Source: Corynebacterium sp. 74A (GTDB lineage Bacteria; Actinomycetota; Actinomycetes; Mycobacteriales; Mycobacteriaceae). From it: a stretch of 64,000 bases of DNA. This document shows positions 37,888 through 45,823 of the stretch, piece by piece (within the stretch, counting starts at the first letter, position 1; every line of letters begins with the position of its first letter). The position numbers were made by a program, and so were the translations under genes. The stretch lies in NCBI RefSeq assembly GCF_008930665.1, contig NZ_PQMG01000001.1, positions 372,001 to 436,000 of the forward strand. The letters run 5' to 3'. A model generated the notes under the pieces. That model was not told the origin of the DNA and searched no databases. It saw only the letters and a program-made list of their open reading frames with translations.

Positions 37888-38649
37888 GTCCGCTCCCCCA
37901 TCGAGCATGTGGGTGGCGGCGCTGTGCCTAATCTCGTGCGGACTGAGCGGCGCCAGACCGGCCTCGAGGGTGAGCGCTTCGACGACGCGCCGCACTTGGC
38001 GCTGATCGATGCGCTTGCCGCGCACGCCCACAAAGAGCGCTGTCTCCTTAGGCTGGGTGAGCTGCGGGCGACCCCGCTCCAGCCACTCGCGGAGCGCGCG
38101 GCGCGCGGGCGCCCCAAAGGGCACCACCCGCTGTTTATTGCCCTTACCCGTCACCGTGGCCTTCCCCGCCGGGATATCCAGATTCTCCCTATCGAGCGCG
38201 CACAGCTCGGCCACACGCATACCGGAGGCATAAAGCAGCTCCAGCAGCGCCCTATCGCGCAGCTGCACCGGGGTGTCGGTGGGCAAGTCGCTCAATAGCT
38301 CCTCAGCTTGGGCAACACTGGCGACGGTGGGTAAATGACGCCCCGGTTTCGGGGTGTGGAGCTTATGGCCCACATCCGTCGAGATATAGCCAGCCTTGTA
38401 GGCCCAGGTAGAAAAGGAGCGCAGTGCGGCGGTGCGACGGGCCATGCTTGCCCGCGAGAGCCCTTGCTCGAGCGCCTCGGCCAGCCATAGGCGCATGGTG
38501 CTGAGACTAAAGTCCGACCACGTGCGTAGTCGAGAAAGATAGCCCACAAGATCGGAGCGATAGCCACGGACGGTGGCGGTGGATCGATCGCCGACATAGG
38601 AGAGGTGATCGCAGTAGTCGTCAAGAGCGACAGTGAATGCTGGAGCCAT
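37768..38649 (-). CDS. xerC: Tyrosine recombinase XerC
   Basis: XerC with XerD resolves chromosome dimers at dif. The 293-aa protein has the SAM-like N-domain (residues 1-90) and a catalytic domain with Arg in SGMRVAELCALD, Lys in TGKGNKQRVVPFG, HEIRHS with His and Arg, LLGHASLQTTQIY with the second His and nucleophilic Tyr. The frame is open 25 codons upstream to an ATG at 38724, but that stretch contains a 13-bp hairpin and no similarity, so the later ATG is used. The 3' end overlaps the convergent M23-like gene by 120 bp. Confidence 0.93.
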   Translation of the reverse strand: MAPAFTVALDDYCDHLSYVGDRSTATVRGYRSDLVGYLSRLRTWSDFSLSTMRLWLAEALEQGLSRASMARRTAALRSFSTWAYKAGYISTDVGHKLHTPKPGRHLPTVASVAQAEELLSDLPTDTPVQLRDRALLELLYASGMRVAELCALDRENLDIPAGKATVTGKGNKQRVVPFGAPARRALREWLERGRPQLTQPKETALFVGVRGKRIDQRQVRRVVEALTLEAGLAPLSPHEIRHSAATHMLDGGADLREVQELLGHASLQTTQIYTHVSTARLHEAFRHAHPRAD

Positions 38650-38665
38650 AGTATGAGAACACGCT

Positions 38666-38704
38666 AGCGGAGACGTCGCGACAGGAGTATTCGACGTCTC
38701 CGCT
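38666..38704 (-). other. 13-bp leader hairpin upstream of xerC
   Basis: AGCGGAGACGTCG and CGACGTCTCCGCT are perfect inverted repeats with a 13-base loop, 16 bp before the chosen xerC ATG. It may terminate dprA transcripts or act as an attenuator for xerC. Confidence 0.55.
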
Positions 38705-38741
38705 GAGCGCTGATGTTCACCCATAGTGCACAGCTTAGCTA

Positions 38742-38769
38742 TTAGCGGGAGTCAGCCCGAACCCGCTAA
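38742..38769 (-). terminator. Hairpin in the dprA-xerC spacer
   Basis: TTAGCGGG/CCCGCTAA, 8 bp with a 12-base loop. Possible terminator for dprA. Confidence 0.4.
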
Positions 38770-38792
38770 CTTCTAACTTAGGCTGCCCTTGT

Positions 38793-38822
38793 ATCGTAAG
38801 TTAAGGCATACCTAATGCGCAA
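38793..38822 (-). promoter_or_regulatory. Candidate promoter with embedded DtxR box, pointing to xerC
   Basis: On the minus strand TTGCGC (38817-38822) and TACGAT (38793-38798) are 18 bp apart. The 19-bp sequence between and around them (38797-38815) reads TTAGGTATGCCTTAACTTA and matches 17 of 19 positions of the DtxR consensus TWAGGTWAGSCTWACCTWA, placed where bound DtxR would block polymerase. Confidence 0.6.
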
Positions 38823-38841
38823 CCCCTTGGGTAAAACTTTT

Positions 38842-40032
38842 TTATTTTATTTTTCCAGAAATCCTCTTTGCCCAGTTCACGCCGTCTCTATGGGCGAGTC
38901 CGCGGCGCTGCAGCTCCACCAGAAGATGCACTGTCAGCGCCACACTAAGCCCAGCACTCTCCGCCACCTGGGCTGCCGTGCGGCTCTGATCGCTACGGCA
39001 GGGCAGGCTGTCATAGACCCTGAGTTCATTGCGGCTGAGTTGCTGGATCGGGTCGCTGGGAAAGGCCAGTTCGCACTGCCCATCCACGTCGACCTCCCCG
39101 ATCCTGCCCACCAGCCCCATGATGTCGGCCGCACTGACAACCAATTGCGCATCGCCGCGCTTGATTTTGTCGTGGCAACCAAGGGAGCCCGCCCCAGTGA
39201 TGGGGCCGGGCACCGCCATGGCGACAGCGCCGAGCCCTTGCGCCCAAGCCAGCGTATTCAGCGCGCCGGAACGCCAGCCGGCTTCGACCACCACAGTGCC
39301 TGCGCTGAGCGCTGCCACGAGCCGATTCCGGGTGAGGAAGCGATGCCGCGCCGGCGGGGTCAGCGGCGGGTATTCACTCACCCAGCAACCGCCGGAGCGC
39401 ACGATGCGCTCGATAAGGGCCGTGTTTTTCGCCGGATAGCAGCGTCCCGCCCCGTGGGCGCCGACGGCGACGGTGCATCCCCCAGCGTCGAGGGCCGCGG
39501 TATGAGCGGCAGTGTCTACCCCCAGCGCGGCGCCGGAGATGATGGTCCAGTGCTGCTCGGCTAACTGGCGGCTGATCTCTCCGCTCGCGCGCTGCCCATA
39601 GGAGCTCATAGCGCGGGTACCGACGATCGCCACCGAGCGCGCCACCGCCGCAGAGAGATCACCGCCGCGCACCCATAGGCCATGGGGTGCAACAGCATCG
39701 GCCGCATAGCTTCGCAGATGCTCCGAGGTGCCGGAGGCGGCGAAGCCGAATGCGCGATCGAGTTGTTCCCGGGGCCACTCCGGATCATCGGGGCAGATAA
39801 AGCGGGTCTGCAGCTGCTTAGCCTGCCGCAGTAGTTCGTGTTCTTCGCAGAAGTGCGCGCGCCGTTCGGCACTGCGGGAGAGGACGCCCACCCACTGCTC
39901 CCCGTGGCGAATGCCGGCCGCTATTTTTTCAGGGCTGTGCCCTGCTGTTAGCAACGCGTGCAGGGCCCGGGAGGGGCCTTCGAGAACGTAGTTGAGATAC
40001 ACCCAGGCGTGGAAACGTTCGGAGTTTTTCAT
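38842..40032 (-). CDS. dprA: DNA-processing protein DprA
   Basis: DprA loads RecA on incoming single-stranded DNA in naturally competent bacteria; in many actinobacteria its role is undefined. The 396-aa protein has the Rossmann core with VAIVGTRAMSSYGQRASGEI, IISGAALGVDTAAHTAALDA, CYPAKNTALIERI and FLTRNRLVAALSAGTVVVEA, plus a C-terminal winged-helix (DYDSL.. region to GLAHRDGVNWAKR). The canonical G(L)D..YP motif reads GAHGAGRCYP. It overlaps comM as ATGA, indicating coupling. An AT-rich tail follows the stop. Confidence 0.94.
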   Translation of the reverse strand: MKNSERFHAWVYLNYVLEGPSRALHALLTAGHSPEKIAAGIRHGEQWVGVLSRSAERRAHFCEEHELLRQAKQLQTRFICPDDPEWPREQLDRAFGFAASGTSEHLRSYAADAVAPHGLWVRGGDLSAAVARSVAIVGTRAMSSYGQRASGEISRQLAEQHWTIISGAALGVDTAAHTAALDAGGCTVAVGAHGAGRCYPAKNTALIERIVRSGGCWVSEYPPLTPPARHRFLTRNRLVAALSAGTVVVEAGWRSGALNTLAWAQGLGAVAMAVPGPITGAGSLGCHDKIKRGDAQLVVSAADIMGLVGRIGEVDVDGQCELAFPSDPIQQLSRNELRVYDSLPCRSDQSRTAAQVAESAGLSVALTVHLLVELQRRGLAHRDGVNWAKRISGKIK

Positions 40033-41555
40033 CGCTGTAGTTTTCCTTCCTCGGTGCGCAGTTCTAGAGCACGGGCCATGTGGTCGAGGGTGGGCCGCGC
40101 GGCGGCGCCGGCACCAGTGTCGTCGAGGTCTCTGAGCGTCCACGCCAACCGCAGGGCCTTATCCACCCCGCGTTGGGAGATCTCCCCCGCACTCAAAAAG
40201 GCCCCCACATAGGCCATGGCTTCCTCGTCCGCGGCATAGTGTCGTCGCAGCAGCGGCGCGGGAATCACAGCATTCGTGCATCCGTGAGGGTTCACCGGGG
40301 CCCAGCGCCGGGCCGCGATCTCCCGCGCTACGGCGACGCGCTGGCGCACGGTATCGGAGGTTTCGGAATTGTGATCGCTAAGCACCCCGCCTACCCGGTG
40401 GGTGCGGGCGATGACGTCGATGCGATCGCGGATGGGGCCGGAAATATTGTTCAGATACCGGGCGCGGGCCGCACCACTGCAGGTACACGCGGAATCGCTA
40501 TCCGCCCCGCAGGCGCAGGGATTAGCGGCAAGGACTAGCTGGAATCTGGCGGGCAGGGTGACGACCTTGTCGCTGCGGTTGAGCACCACGGCGCCGTTTT
40601 CCAGCGGCACGCGGAGGCTATCCAGCACGGATGCGGCGATCGCATTGGCCTCATCGAGAAAAAGCACGCCATTATGGCTTAAGGAGATGGCACCGAGTTT
40701 CACCTTCCCGGAGCCGCCGCCGATCAATCCAGCGCTGCTGACGCTATGGTGCGGGGCGATCAGCGGCGGACGGGTGATGATGTCCTCGCAGCCGTGGGTG
40801 GAGACAGAATGCGCGGCCGTGGTTTCAATCTGTTGGTGGCGGCTCAGCGGCGGCAGGATGGAGGGCAGCGCTGCGGCCAGCATGGATTTTCCGGAGCCGG
40901 CCGGCCCCACGAGAAAGAGGTGGTGTCCCCCAGCAGCGGCCACCTCGACGGCGTGCTTCGCTTCCTTCTGGCCGGCAATATCCGCAAGATCGACCGTGGA
41001 GCGGCTCGACTGTGCGGTGTGCTCGGTGGGGCTTATCCGCTGTAGCCCACCGCTACCGTTGATCCAGTCATAGACCTCGCGGAGGGTATCGGCCACCAGT
41101 ACCGAGGGAGTATCGATGAGTTCGGCCTCCCGCGCGTGGGCACGGGGAATCACCACCGTTTTCACCCCTACCTCGGCGGCTGCGCGCAGCATGGGAAGGA
41201 TGCCGCAGCAGGGTTTGAGCTGGCCATCGAGTCCGAGCTCGCCGAGGAACATGGTGTGTTCCAGTGGCGTGGCAGTGCGCGCCCCCAATATCGCCATGGC
41301 GAGGGCTAGATCGCATTGGGCGCCGGACTTGCGCACATTCGCCGGCGAGAGATTAACGATGATCCGTGTCTTGGGCCATGGCAGATCGCTATTTTTCACG
41401 GCGGTGCGGATGCGGTCGCGGGCCTCGTTAATGGCCGTATCGCCCAGCCCCACTATGTCTGTGCGCGGCAGGCCGGGGCCAATGTGGGCTTCCACCGTCA
41501 CGCTAAATGCCGTGACGCCATCGAAGGCGGCGGAGATCGTCTTAGCGAGCGCCAT
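40029..41555 (-). CDS. comM: ComM/YifB family Mg-chelatase-like AAA+ ATPase
   Basis: ComM is a helicase-like AAA+ protein that promotes branch migration in natural transformation of Vibrio; the YifB family is widespread. The 508-aa protein has the N-terminal Lon-like ChlI fold (MALAKTISAAFDGVTAFSV, GLPRTDIVGLGDTAINEARD), Walker A LVGPAGSGKSMLAAALPSIL, Walker B GVLFLDEANAI, and ANPCACG with the CTCSG zinc-like cysteines. Its start overlaps yraN by 14 bp and its stop overlaps dprA, so yraN-comM-dprA is one unit. Confidence 0.95.
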   Translation of the reverse strand: MALAKTISAAFDGVTAFSVTVEAHIGPGLPRTDIVGLGDTAINEARDRIRTAVKNSDLPWPKTRIIVNLSPANVRKSGAQCDLALAMAILGARTATPLEHTMFLGELGLDGQLKPCCGILPMLRAAAEVGVKTVVIPRAHAREAELIDTPSVLVADTLREVYDWINGSGGLQRISPTEHTAQSSRSTVDLADIAGQKEAKHAVEVAAAGGHHLFLVGPAGSGKSMLAAALPSILPPLSRHQQIETTAAHSVSTHGCEDIITRPPLIAPHHSVSSAGLIGGGSGKVKLGAISLSHNGVLFLDEANAIAASVLDSLRVPLENGAVVLNRSDKVVTLPARFQLVLAANPCACGADSDSACTCSGAARARYLNNISGPIRDRIDVIARTHRVGGVLSDHNSETSDTVRQRVAVAREIAARRWAPVNPHGCTNAVIPAPLLRRHYAADEEAMAYVGAFLSAGEISQRGVDKALRLAWTLRDLDDTGAGAAARPTLDHMARALELRTEEGKLQR

Positions 41556-41961
41556 GGTCCACCCCACTGAACAATTCCACGCCCGCGGGGCTGATGAGCA
41601 CGACATCGAAGCGAATCGGGGTATAGGGCTTGCGTTCGAGCCAGCGCAGCGCCGCGCGCTGCATGCGGTGTAATTTGCGGGCCGTCACGGCCTCCGCCCC
41701 ACCGTAGTGGGTGCCGGTGCGGGTTTTGACCTCCACAAACACAATGGTGCCGTCGAGATCTTCCACGATGAGATCGATCTCGCCGCATCGGTAGCGCACG
41801 TTGCGGGCCACCACGCGGGCGCCGGTGGATTCATACAGCCGTGCGGCATGCTCTTCTCCGGTACGGCCGATCCGCGCGTTGTGCGCGGAGGAGGCCGCGG
41901 CGGGCCGCGGCGGGCGCTGGTGTGGGGTCAGGGAGCCGTCGCTGGACGTAGCTAGTGTCAT
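41542..41961 (-). CDS. yraN: UPF0102 (YraN) endonuclease-like protein
   Basis: YraN proteins adopt a restriction-endonuclease-like fold; the cellular role is unclear. The 139-aa protein has the core RIGRTGEEHAARLYESTGARV, NVRYRCGEIDLIVEDLDG and IVFVEVKTRTGTHYGG, giving the D/E..EVK nuclease pattern, after a 30-residue Pro/Ser-rich leader. It starts the yraN-comM-dprA unit. Confidence 0.93.
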   Translation of the reverse strand: MTLATSSDGSLTPHQRPPRPAAASSAHNARIGRTGEEHAARLYESTGARVVARNVRYRCGEIDLIVEDLDGTIVFVEVKTRTGTHYGGAEAVTARKLHRMQRAALRWLERKPYTPIRFDVVLISPAGVELFSGVDHGAR

Positions 41962-42080
41962 CGAATTCTGCCTTCAGGTGTCGATTCAGAGGTATAGGGA
42001 CCATCGCCTCGCTGTGGCGGGGATGCGCCCCTAGTGTGATTCCCGATCGAGCATCCGGCAGGGAAAGAAGAAAGATAAGA

Positions 42081-42116
42081 AAAAATCTGTGGATAGCGGG
42101 GTGCGCTATCCACAGA
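42081..42116 (-). terminator. Intrinsic terminator after the DUF2469 gene
   Basis: A perfect 13-bp stem (TCTGTGGATAGCG/CGCTATCCACAGA) with a five-base loop, followed on the minus strand by TTTTTCTTATC. It ends the lepB-rnhB-DUF2469 unit. Confidence 0.92.
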
Positions 42117-42169
42117 GTGCAGTACTACTCGGTGCCGCCGAGGCTATGAGCACGGCGGCGGCTCAGCTG

Positions 42170-42475
42170 TTAATCGATCATCATCATCTCTGGCTTATCC
42201 AGCTCTTCGATGTTGACGTCCTTGAAGGTGATGACGCGCACGAAGCGCACGAAGCGAGCGGAGCGGTACATATCCCACACCCACGCATCGGACATGCGCA
42301 CCTCGTAGTAAACCTCGGCGCCTTCGGTGTGCGGGATGAGCTCCACGGCATTGGCGAGGTAGAAGCGACGCTCGGTTTCCACCACATAGGAGAACTGGCT
42401 CACCACATCGCGGTATTCGCGGTAGAGGCTCAGCTCTACTTCTGCTTCGTAGTTTTCCAGCTCTTCGGCGCTCAT
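42170..42475 (-). CDS. DUF2469 protein
   Basis: A 101-aa acidic protein, MSAEELENYEAEVELSLYRE then YRDVVSQFSYVVETERRFYL, the DUF2469 family found next to rnhB across mycobacteria and corynebacteria. Function unknown; cytosolic. It overlaps rnhB as ATGA, so translation is coupled. The chosen ATG begins the conserved domain; five upstream codons are inside rnhB. Confidence 0.92.
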   Translation of the reverse strand: MSAEELENYEAEVELSLYREYRDVVSQFSYVVETERRFYLANAVELIPHTEGAEVYYEVRMSDAWVWDMYRSARFVRFVRVITFKDVNIEELDKPEMMMID

Positions 42476-43113
42476 CGCGTTTCCTTCCACGTGCTACAAG
42501 CTTCCTGAATGTTTCTGTAACTATAGCGATGAACTGGGCTGGGTCCTTTGAGGCGCACCGCGTCCATGTGGAGTTTCGTGCCATAGCCCTTATGCCCGGC
42601 CAGTCCATAGCCGGGATAGCGCTCATCGAGCTCGAGCATGAGGGCGTCTCGTTCATGCTTGGCCAAGACGCTGGCCGCCGCAATGCAGCGCGCCGCGGCG
42701 TCGCCGCTGATCACGCGCAGGCTGGGCCGGGCGAGCCCGGGCACGCGGTAGCCGTCGATAAGCACAAATCCAGGGGCGATATCGAGGGCATAGATGGCGC
42801 GCCGCATTCCGGAAATATTGGCATGTTGCAAGCCGCGGGCATCGATATCGGCGGCGGAAATGTGGATCACTGACCACGCCAGGGCGTGGTGTTTAATCAG
42901 CGGCGCCAGCCGAGCGCGGGCGGCTGGGGTGAGTTTCTTGGAATCGGTGACCTCCGCTAAGGGGCGCAGAGGCCGATCGGGGAGCACGCAGGCAGCGATG
43001 GTGATCGGGCCGGCGCAGGCTCCCCTCCCCGCTTCGTCAACGCCTGCGACTGGACCAAGGCCGGCTGCAGTGAGCTCTGCCTCGTAGGTGCGCAGGTATT
43101 TCTTTTTCCGCAC
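42472..43113 (-). CDS. rnhB: Ribonuclease HII
   Basis: RNase HII removes ribonucleotides from DNA and RNA:DNA hybrids. The 213-aa protein shows the catalytic motif GVDEAGRGACAGP, DSKKLTPAAR, the DGYRVPG Asp and AAASVLAKHERDALM. The GTG at 43111-43113 gives VRKKKYLRTYEAELTAAGLG, aligning with homologues beginning MR..RTYE; a TTG at 43149 inside lepB is a less likely alternative. It follows lepB by 19 bp and overlaps the DUF2469 gene. Confidence 0.92.
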   Translation of the reverse strand: MRKKKYLRTYEAELTAAGLGPVAGVDEAGRGACAGPITIAACVLPDRPLRPLAEVTDSKKLTPAARARLAPLIKHHALAWSVIHISAADIDARGLQHANISGMRRAIYALDIAPGFVLIDGYRVPGLARPSLRVISGDAAARCIAAASVLAKHERDALMLELDERYPGYGLAGHKGYGTKLHMDAVRLKGPSPVHRYSYRNIQEACSTWKETR

Positions 43114-43132
43114 GCTGCTGTGGGGCGTTGGG

Positions 43133-44026
43133 CTAGTCGACGCCGCCAATGCGGGACAGCGGCAGGATGATGAAGCGTACCTTGCCGATGATGTTCTCCT
43201 CGGGCACCGTGCCCTGGTGCTGGTCGCCGAGGTGATAGCGGGAGTCGGCCGAGTTGGTGCGGTTATCGCCCATCATGAAGTAGTGCCCCTCCGGCACCTC
43301 GACGGGGCCGAAGTAGGCGCCACCGCAGGCATCGGAGCCATTGGCGCTATCCACCGGATAGGTCGGGGGATCAAGCACATAGGAATCATCCACCTTCGTG
43401 CCGTCGACCATCACGCCGGGATCGCCTTCTTGGCAGGACACGGTCTGTCCACCGGTGGCAACGATGCGCTTGACCATGTCATTCTCATCTGGGGCGACCA
43501 CGCCCACAAACGCGCCGATATTCTGCAGGCCGCGAATGAGGGTATTCGACGAGCGGGTGGACACGAAGTTCTGGTTCCAAGACTCCGGGCCCTTAAACAC
43601 CACCACATCGCCCTGTTCAGGCTTGGTGAAGTCATAGGTGAGCTTGTCCACCACAATGCGGTCCCCCGTGCACTCGGGGCAGCCGTGCAGGGTAGGCTCC
43701 ATCGACGCCGAGGGAATGAGATACACCCGACCCACGAAGGTCTGGAGCACGAAGACGATCACCAGGGTCACGGCGATGACGAGAGGAATCTCGATGTACC
43801 ACGGCTTGCCGCCATCGTCCTCCTCATCCTCCGCGTCATCCTCGGCAGCCGTGTCCGCCGCGGTGGTGTCCTCGGCGGCTGTGTCTGCTGCGGTGTCCTC
43901 GCCGTCTTGGGGCTGAGGCTGATCCGAGTGAGCGGAACTGCCGGCTGTGGCGTCCTTCGACGCAGCCGGAGGCGTCGGCGAATCGGAGGGGGTCGCGTCT
44001 AGCTCGTGATCGGGGCGCTCAGTCAT
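43133..44026 (-). CDS. lepB: Signal peptidase I
   Basis: LepB cleaves signal peptides of Sec substrates. The 297-aa protein has an unusually acidic N-terminal cytosolic arm (about residues 1-72, rich in Asp, Glu, Ala and Thr), one TM helix (IEIPLVIAVTLVIVFVLQTF), nucleophile Ser in IPSASMEPTL, general-base Lys in DMVKRIVATGG, and the C-terminal GDNRTNSADSRYHL box. It heads lepB-rnhB-DUF2469, downstream of rplS as in other actinobacteria. Confidence 0.96.
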   Translation of the reverse strand: MTERPDHELDATPSDSPTPPAASKDATAGSSAHSDQPQPQDGEDTAADTAAEDTTAADTAAEDDAEDEEDDGGKPWYIEIPLVIAVTLVIVFVLQTFVGRVYLIPSASMEPTLHGCPECTGDRIVVDKLTYDFTKPEQGDVVVFKGPESWNQNFVSTRSSNTLIRGLQNIGAFVGVVAPDENDMVKRIVATGGQTVSCQEGDPGVMVDGTKVDDSYVLDPPTYPVDSANGSDACGGAYFGPVEVPEGHYFMMGDNRTNSADSRYHLGDQHQGTVPEENIIGKVRFIILPLSRIGGVD

Positions 44027-44152
44027 AGGGATAAATACTAGCAGCCGGACGCGACAGCCCTAGCCACCACAATCCGGCGCTGCGCAGAGCCAAAAAATGC
44101 AGCCGGCACCCGCACCATGGCCTGCTCCGCGCTGCCTTATTCTGCGGGCGCA

Positions 44153-44203
44153 GGGATAAAAACAGACCGGCCGCCGCCCACCACGAAGGGGACGACGGCC
44201 GGT
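44153..44203 (-). terminator. Intrinsic terminator of rplS
   Basis: ACCGGCCGCCG (44166-44176) pairs with CGACGGCCGGT (44193-44203), one mismatch, and is followed on the minus strand by CTGTTTTTATC. It separates rplS from lepB. Confidence 0.85.
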
Positions 44204-44224
44204 GCCAGAGGCGACGCGCTAGTA

Positions 44225-44566
44225 CTAGCGGCGCTCCTTGATCTTGGCAGCCTTACCGCGCAGGTTGCGCAGGTAGTAGAGCTTCGCACGGCGGACCTTA
44301 CCGCGGGTGATCACGTCGATGTGATCAATGTTCGGGGAGTGCACCGGGAAGGTACGCTCCACACCGATGCCGAAGGACACCTTGCGGACGGTGAAGGTCT
44401 CGCGGATGCCACCGCCCTGGCGACGGATCACAACGCCGCGGAAGACCTGGACGCGCTGGTTGCCGCCCTCGATGATCTTCACGTGCACGTCCACGGTGTC
44501 ACCGGGACGGAAAGTCGGGATATCGTCGCGCAGCGATGCTGCATCTACCTTGTCGAGAATGTTCAT
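44225..44566 (-). CDS. rplS: 50S ribosomal protein L19
   Basis: L19 lies at the 30S-50S interface. The 113-aa protein shows [50 protein letters not shown] and [20 protein letters not shown], full length for the family. The ATG is the one closest to AAAGGA in the leader. It is transcribed alone between its own promoter and terminator. Confidence 0.98.
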   Translation of the reverse strand: MNILDKVDAASLRDDIPTFRPGDTVDVHVKIIEGGNQRVQVFRGVVIRRQGGGIRETFTVRKVSFGIGVERTFPVHSPNIDHIDVITRGKVRRAKLYYLRNLRGKAAKIKERR

Positions 44567-44696
44567 GAAACAATCCTTTGAATCTTGTGCTGAATAGAGG
44601 AACCTAGCGGCTTTTCCCCACGTGCCGGGGCGCTCGGCTGGTTCGTATCCGAGACAGTGACAGAAGCTGCCATCAATGAGGCAGACAACTTTCGAG

Positions 44697-44725
44697 ATTA
44701 TGCCATGCTCAGCCAGCAATAACAA
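44697..44725 (-). promoter_or_regulatory. Promoter of rplS
   Basis: On the minus strand TTGTTA (44720-44725), 17 bp, CATAAT (44697-44702). The predicted leader is about 125 nt, long enough for regulation. Confidence 0.6.
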
Positions 44726-44781
44726 ATGATCGCCACGCCGTATTCTCCATGCGTGGCGCACCCACCAGCCCCATTCGCTCC

Positions 44782-44787
44782 TATACT
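44782..44787 (+). promoter_or_regulatory. -10 element of the DUF1648-like gene
   Basis: TATACT ends eight bases before the ATG at 44796, predicting a leaderless transcript. The ATG at 44791 is immediately followed by a stop and is not the start. Confidence 0.45.
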
Positions 44788-44795
44788 TCTATGGC

Positions 44796-45713
44796 ATGAG
44801 GTCCCAGCTGCCCCGTAGACCTTTCGTGATCGCCTATCTGCTGCTGCCACTGGCAATTATGCTACCTGGGCTAGTGTGGATTCTGCTCGCGCTGCTGCCC
44901 GAGCTTCCCGCGTCCATCGCCACGCACTGGGGCCTGAGCGGCCCGCCCAATAACTTTGGTTCTCCACTGCCGCTAATTCTTATTCTGGCGGGGCTCTTCG
45001 GCCCCCTCGCCCTGCTCTTGGGCGAACTGGCGGTCCGGCGGCGGGTATGCGGCCTCGGCGCGGCGGCGGTGCTGTCGTCTGGTTTCATGCTGGCGCTACT
45101 CCTCGATGTCCTGCTGCCCCAACGCGGTCTCAATGAGACAGAGCTCGCGACGGTGCGCACGGCGTGGCTGCCGGGTCTGATCACGATGCTGCTCTCGGTG
45201 TTTCTCGCAGCACTACTCCGTGGCTGGGTGCGCCGCCAGACAATAGCGCCGCTGCGCGTCGAGTCTGCGCCCCGTGTCTGGGAAGAAACCACCCGCCGCA
45301 TCCCATGGGGAACACTCCTCCTCCTGCTTCTTTCCCTGCTGCTGGTGCTCATCTCCCCCGCCACCATGATCTTTGTCCTCGGGATCATCATCGCCACCGC
45401 GAGTCTCGGCAGCCGCACGCGCATCGAGCTTGACGACGCCGCCCTGATCCTCCGCTCCCCCGAACTCATGGTGTTTCCCTACTCGGAGATACAGCAGGTC
45501 GAGACTATCGACCACGTCGGCTTCTGGGATTGTGGCGGCTATGGAATCAACCAGAATGGCTCGGACCTCTTCGTTATCCCCGGCCCCGGCAATGCGGTGC
45601 GCGTGCACCTGCAGCAGCAGCGCGCGACCATCGTGGTACCCGAGGGGCAGGCCGCAGAGATCGCCGCGGAGATCAACGCTCGTCTCAGCGAAACGAGCAA
45701 CACGAGCGCCTAG
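44796..45713 (+). CDS. DUF1648-like membrane protein with C-terminal PH-like domain
   Basis: A 305-aa membrane protein. The N-terminal part (TM helices about residues 11-34, 59-76, 86-107, 127-145 and 171-200) contains LPASIATHWGLSGPPNNFGS, the DUF1648 signature (HW...G..). The C-terminal 100 residues read RIELDDAALILRSPELMVFP and GNAVRVHLQQQRATIVVPE, a soluble beta-rich part like those of bacterial PH-like membrane proteins. Function unknown. The mRNA is probably leaderless. It is divergent from rplS and precedes the thiamine operon on the same strand. Confidence 0.72.
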   Translation: MRSQLPRRPFVIAYLLLPLAIMLPGLVWILLALLPELPASIATHWGLSGPPNNFGSPLPLILILAGLFGPLALLLGELAVRRRVCGLGAAAVLSSGFMLALLLDVLLPQRGLNETELATVRTAWLPGLITMLLSVFLAALLRGWVRRQTIAPLRVESAPRVWEETTRRIPWGTLLLLLLSLLLVLISPATMIFVLGIIIATASLGSRTRIELDDAALILRSPELMVFPYSEIQQVETIDHVGFWDCGGYGINQNGSDLFVIPGPGNAVRVHLQQQRATIVVPEGQAAEIAAEINARLSETSNTSA

Positions 45714-45733
45714 AGCGCGTACACTAATCCCCA

Positions 45734-45818
45734 TGCGCGGGTGCCTCATCGCCGCAGTGGCGAGAGGCTGAGAACACACCGCTAGAACCTGCTGTGGTTA
45801 GCACCGACGAAGGAAGCA
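45734..45818 (+). promoter_or_regulatory. TPP riboswitch (THI element) of the thi operon
   Basis: The segment contains the conserved elements in order: GCGGGTGCC, a variable hairpin TCGCCGCAGTGGCGA, GAGGCTGAGAA, ACACCGCTAGAACCTG, then GTGGTTAGCACCGACGAAGGAAG. These match the thiamine-pyrophosphate aptamer (GGGTGCC...GGCTGAGA...GAACCTG...TGCC.GCGAAGGAA). The ribosome-binding site of thiE is embedded in the final element, so TPP is expected to block translation initiation. Confidence 0.93.
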
Positions 45819-45823
45819 TGCCT

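Noticed and set aside
38770..38792. Second DtxR-like site next to the good one
   Set aside because: TAACTTAGGCTGCCCTTG matches the consensus at too few positions.
38815..39564. 249-codon plus-strand frame starting right after the DtxR box
   Set aside because: It is antisense to dprA, lacks any motif and has poor protein composition; dprA is well supported.
42086..42116. DnaA-box-like TATCCACAG
   Set aside because: It is one arm of a perfect T-tailed terminator and no cluster of boxes or origin genes is nearby.
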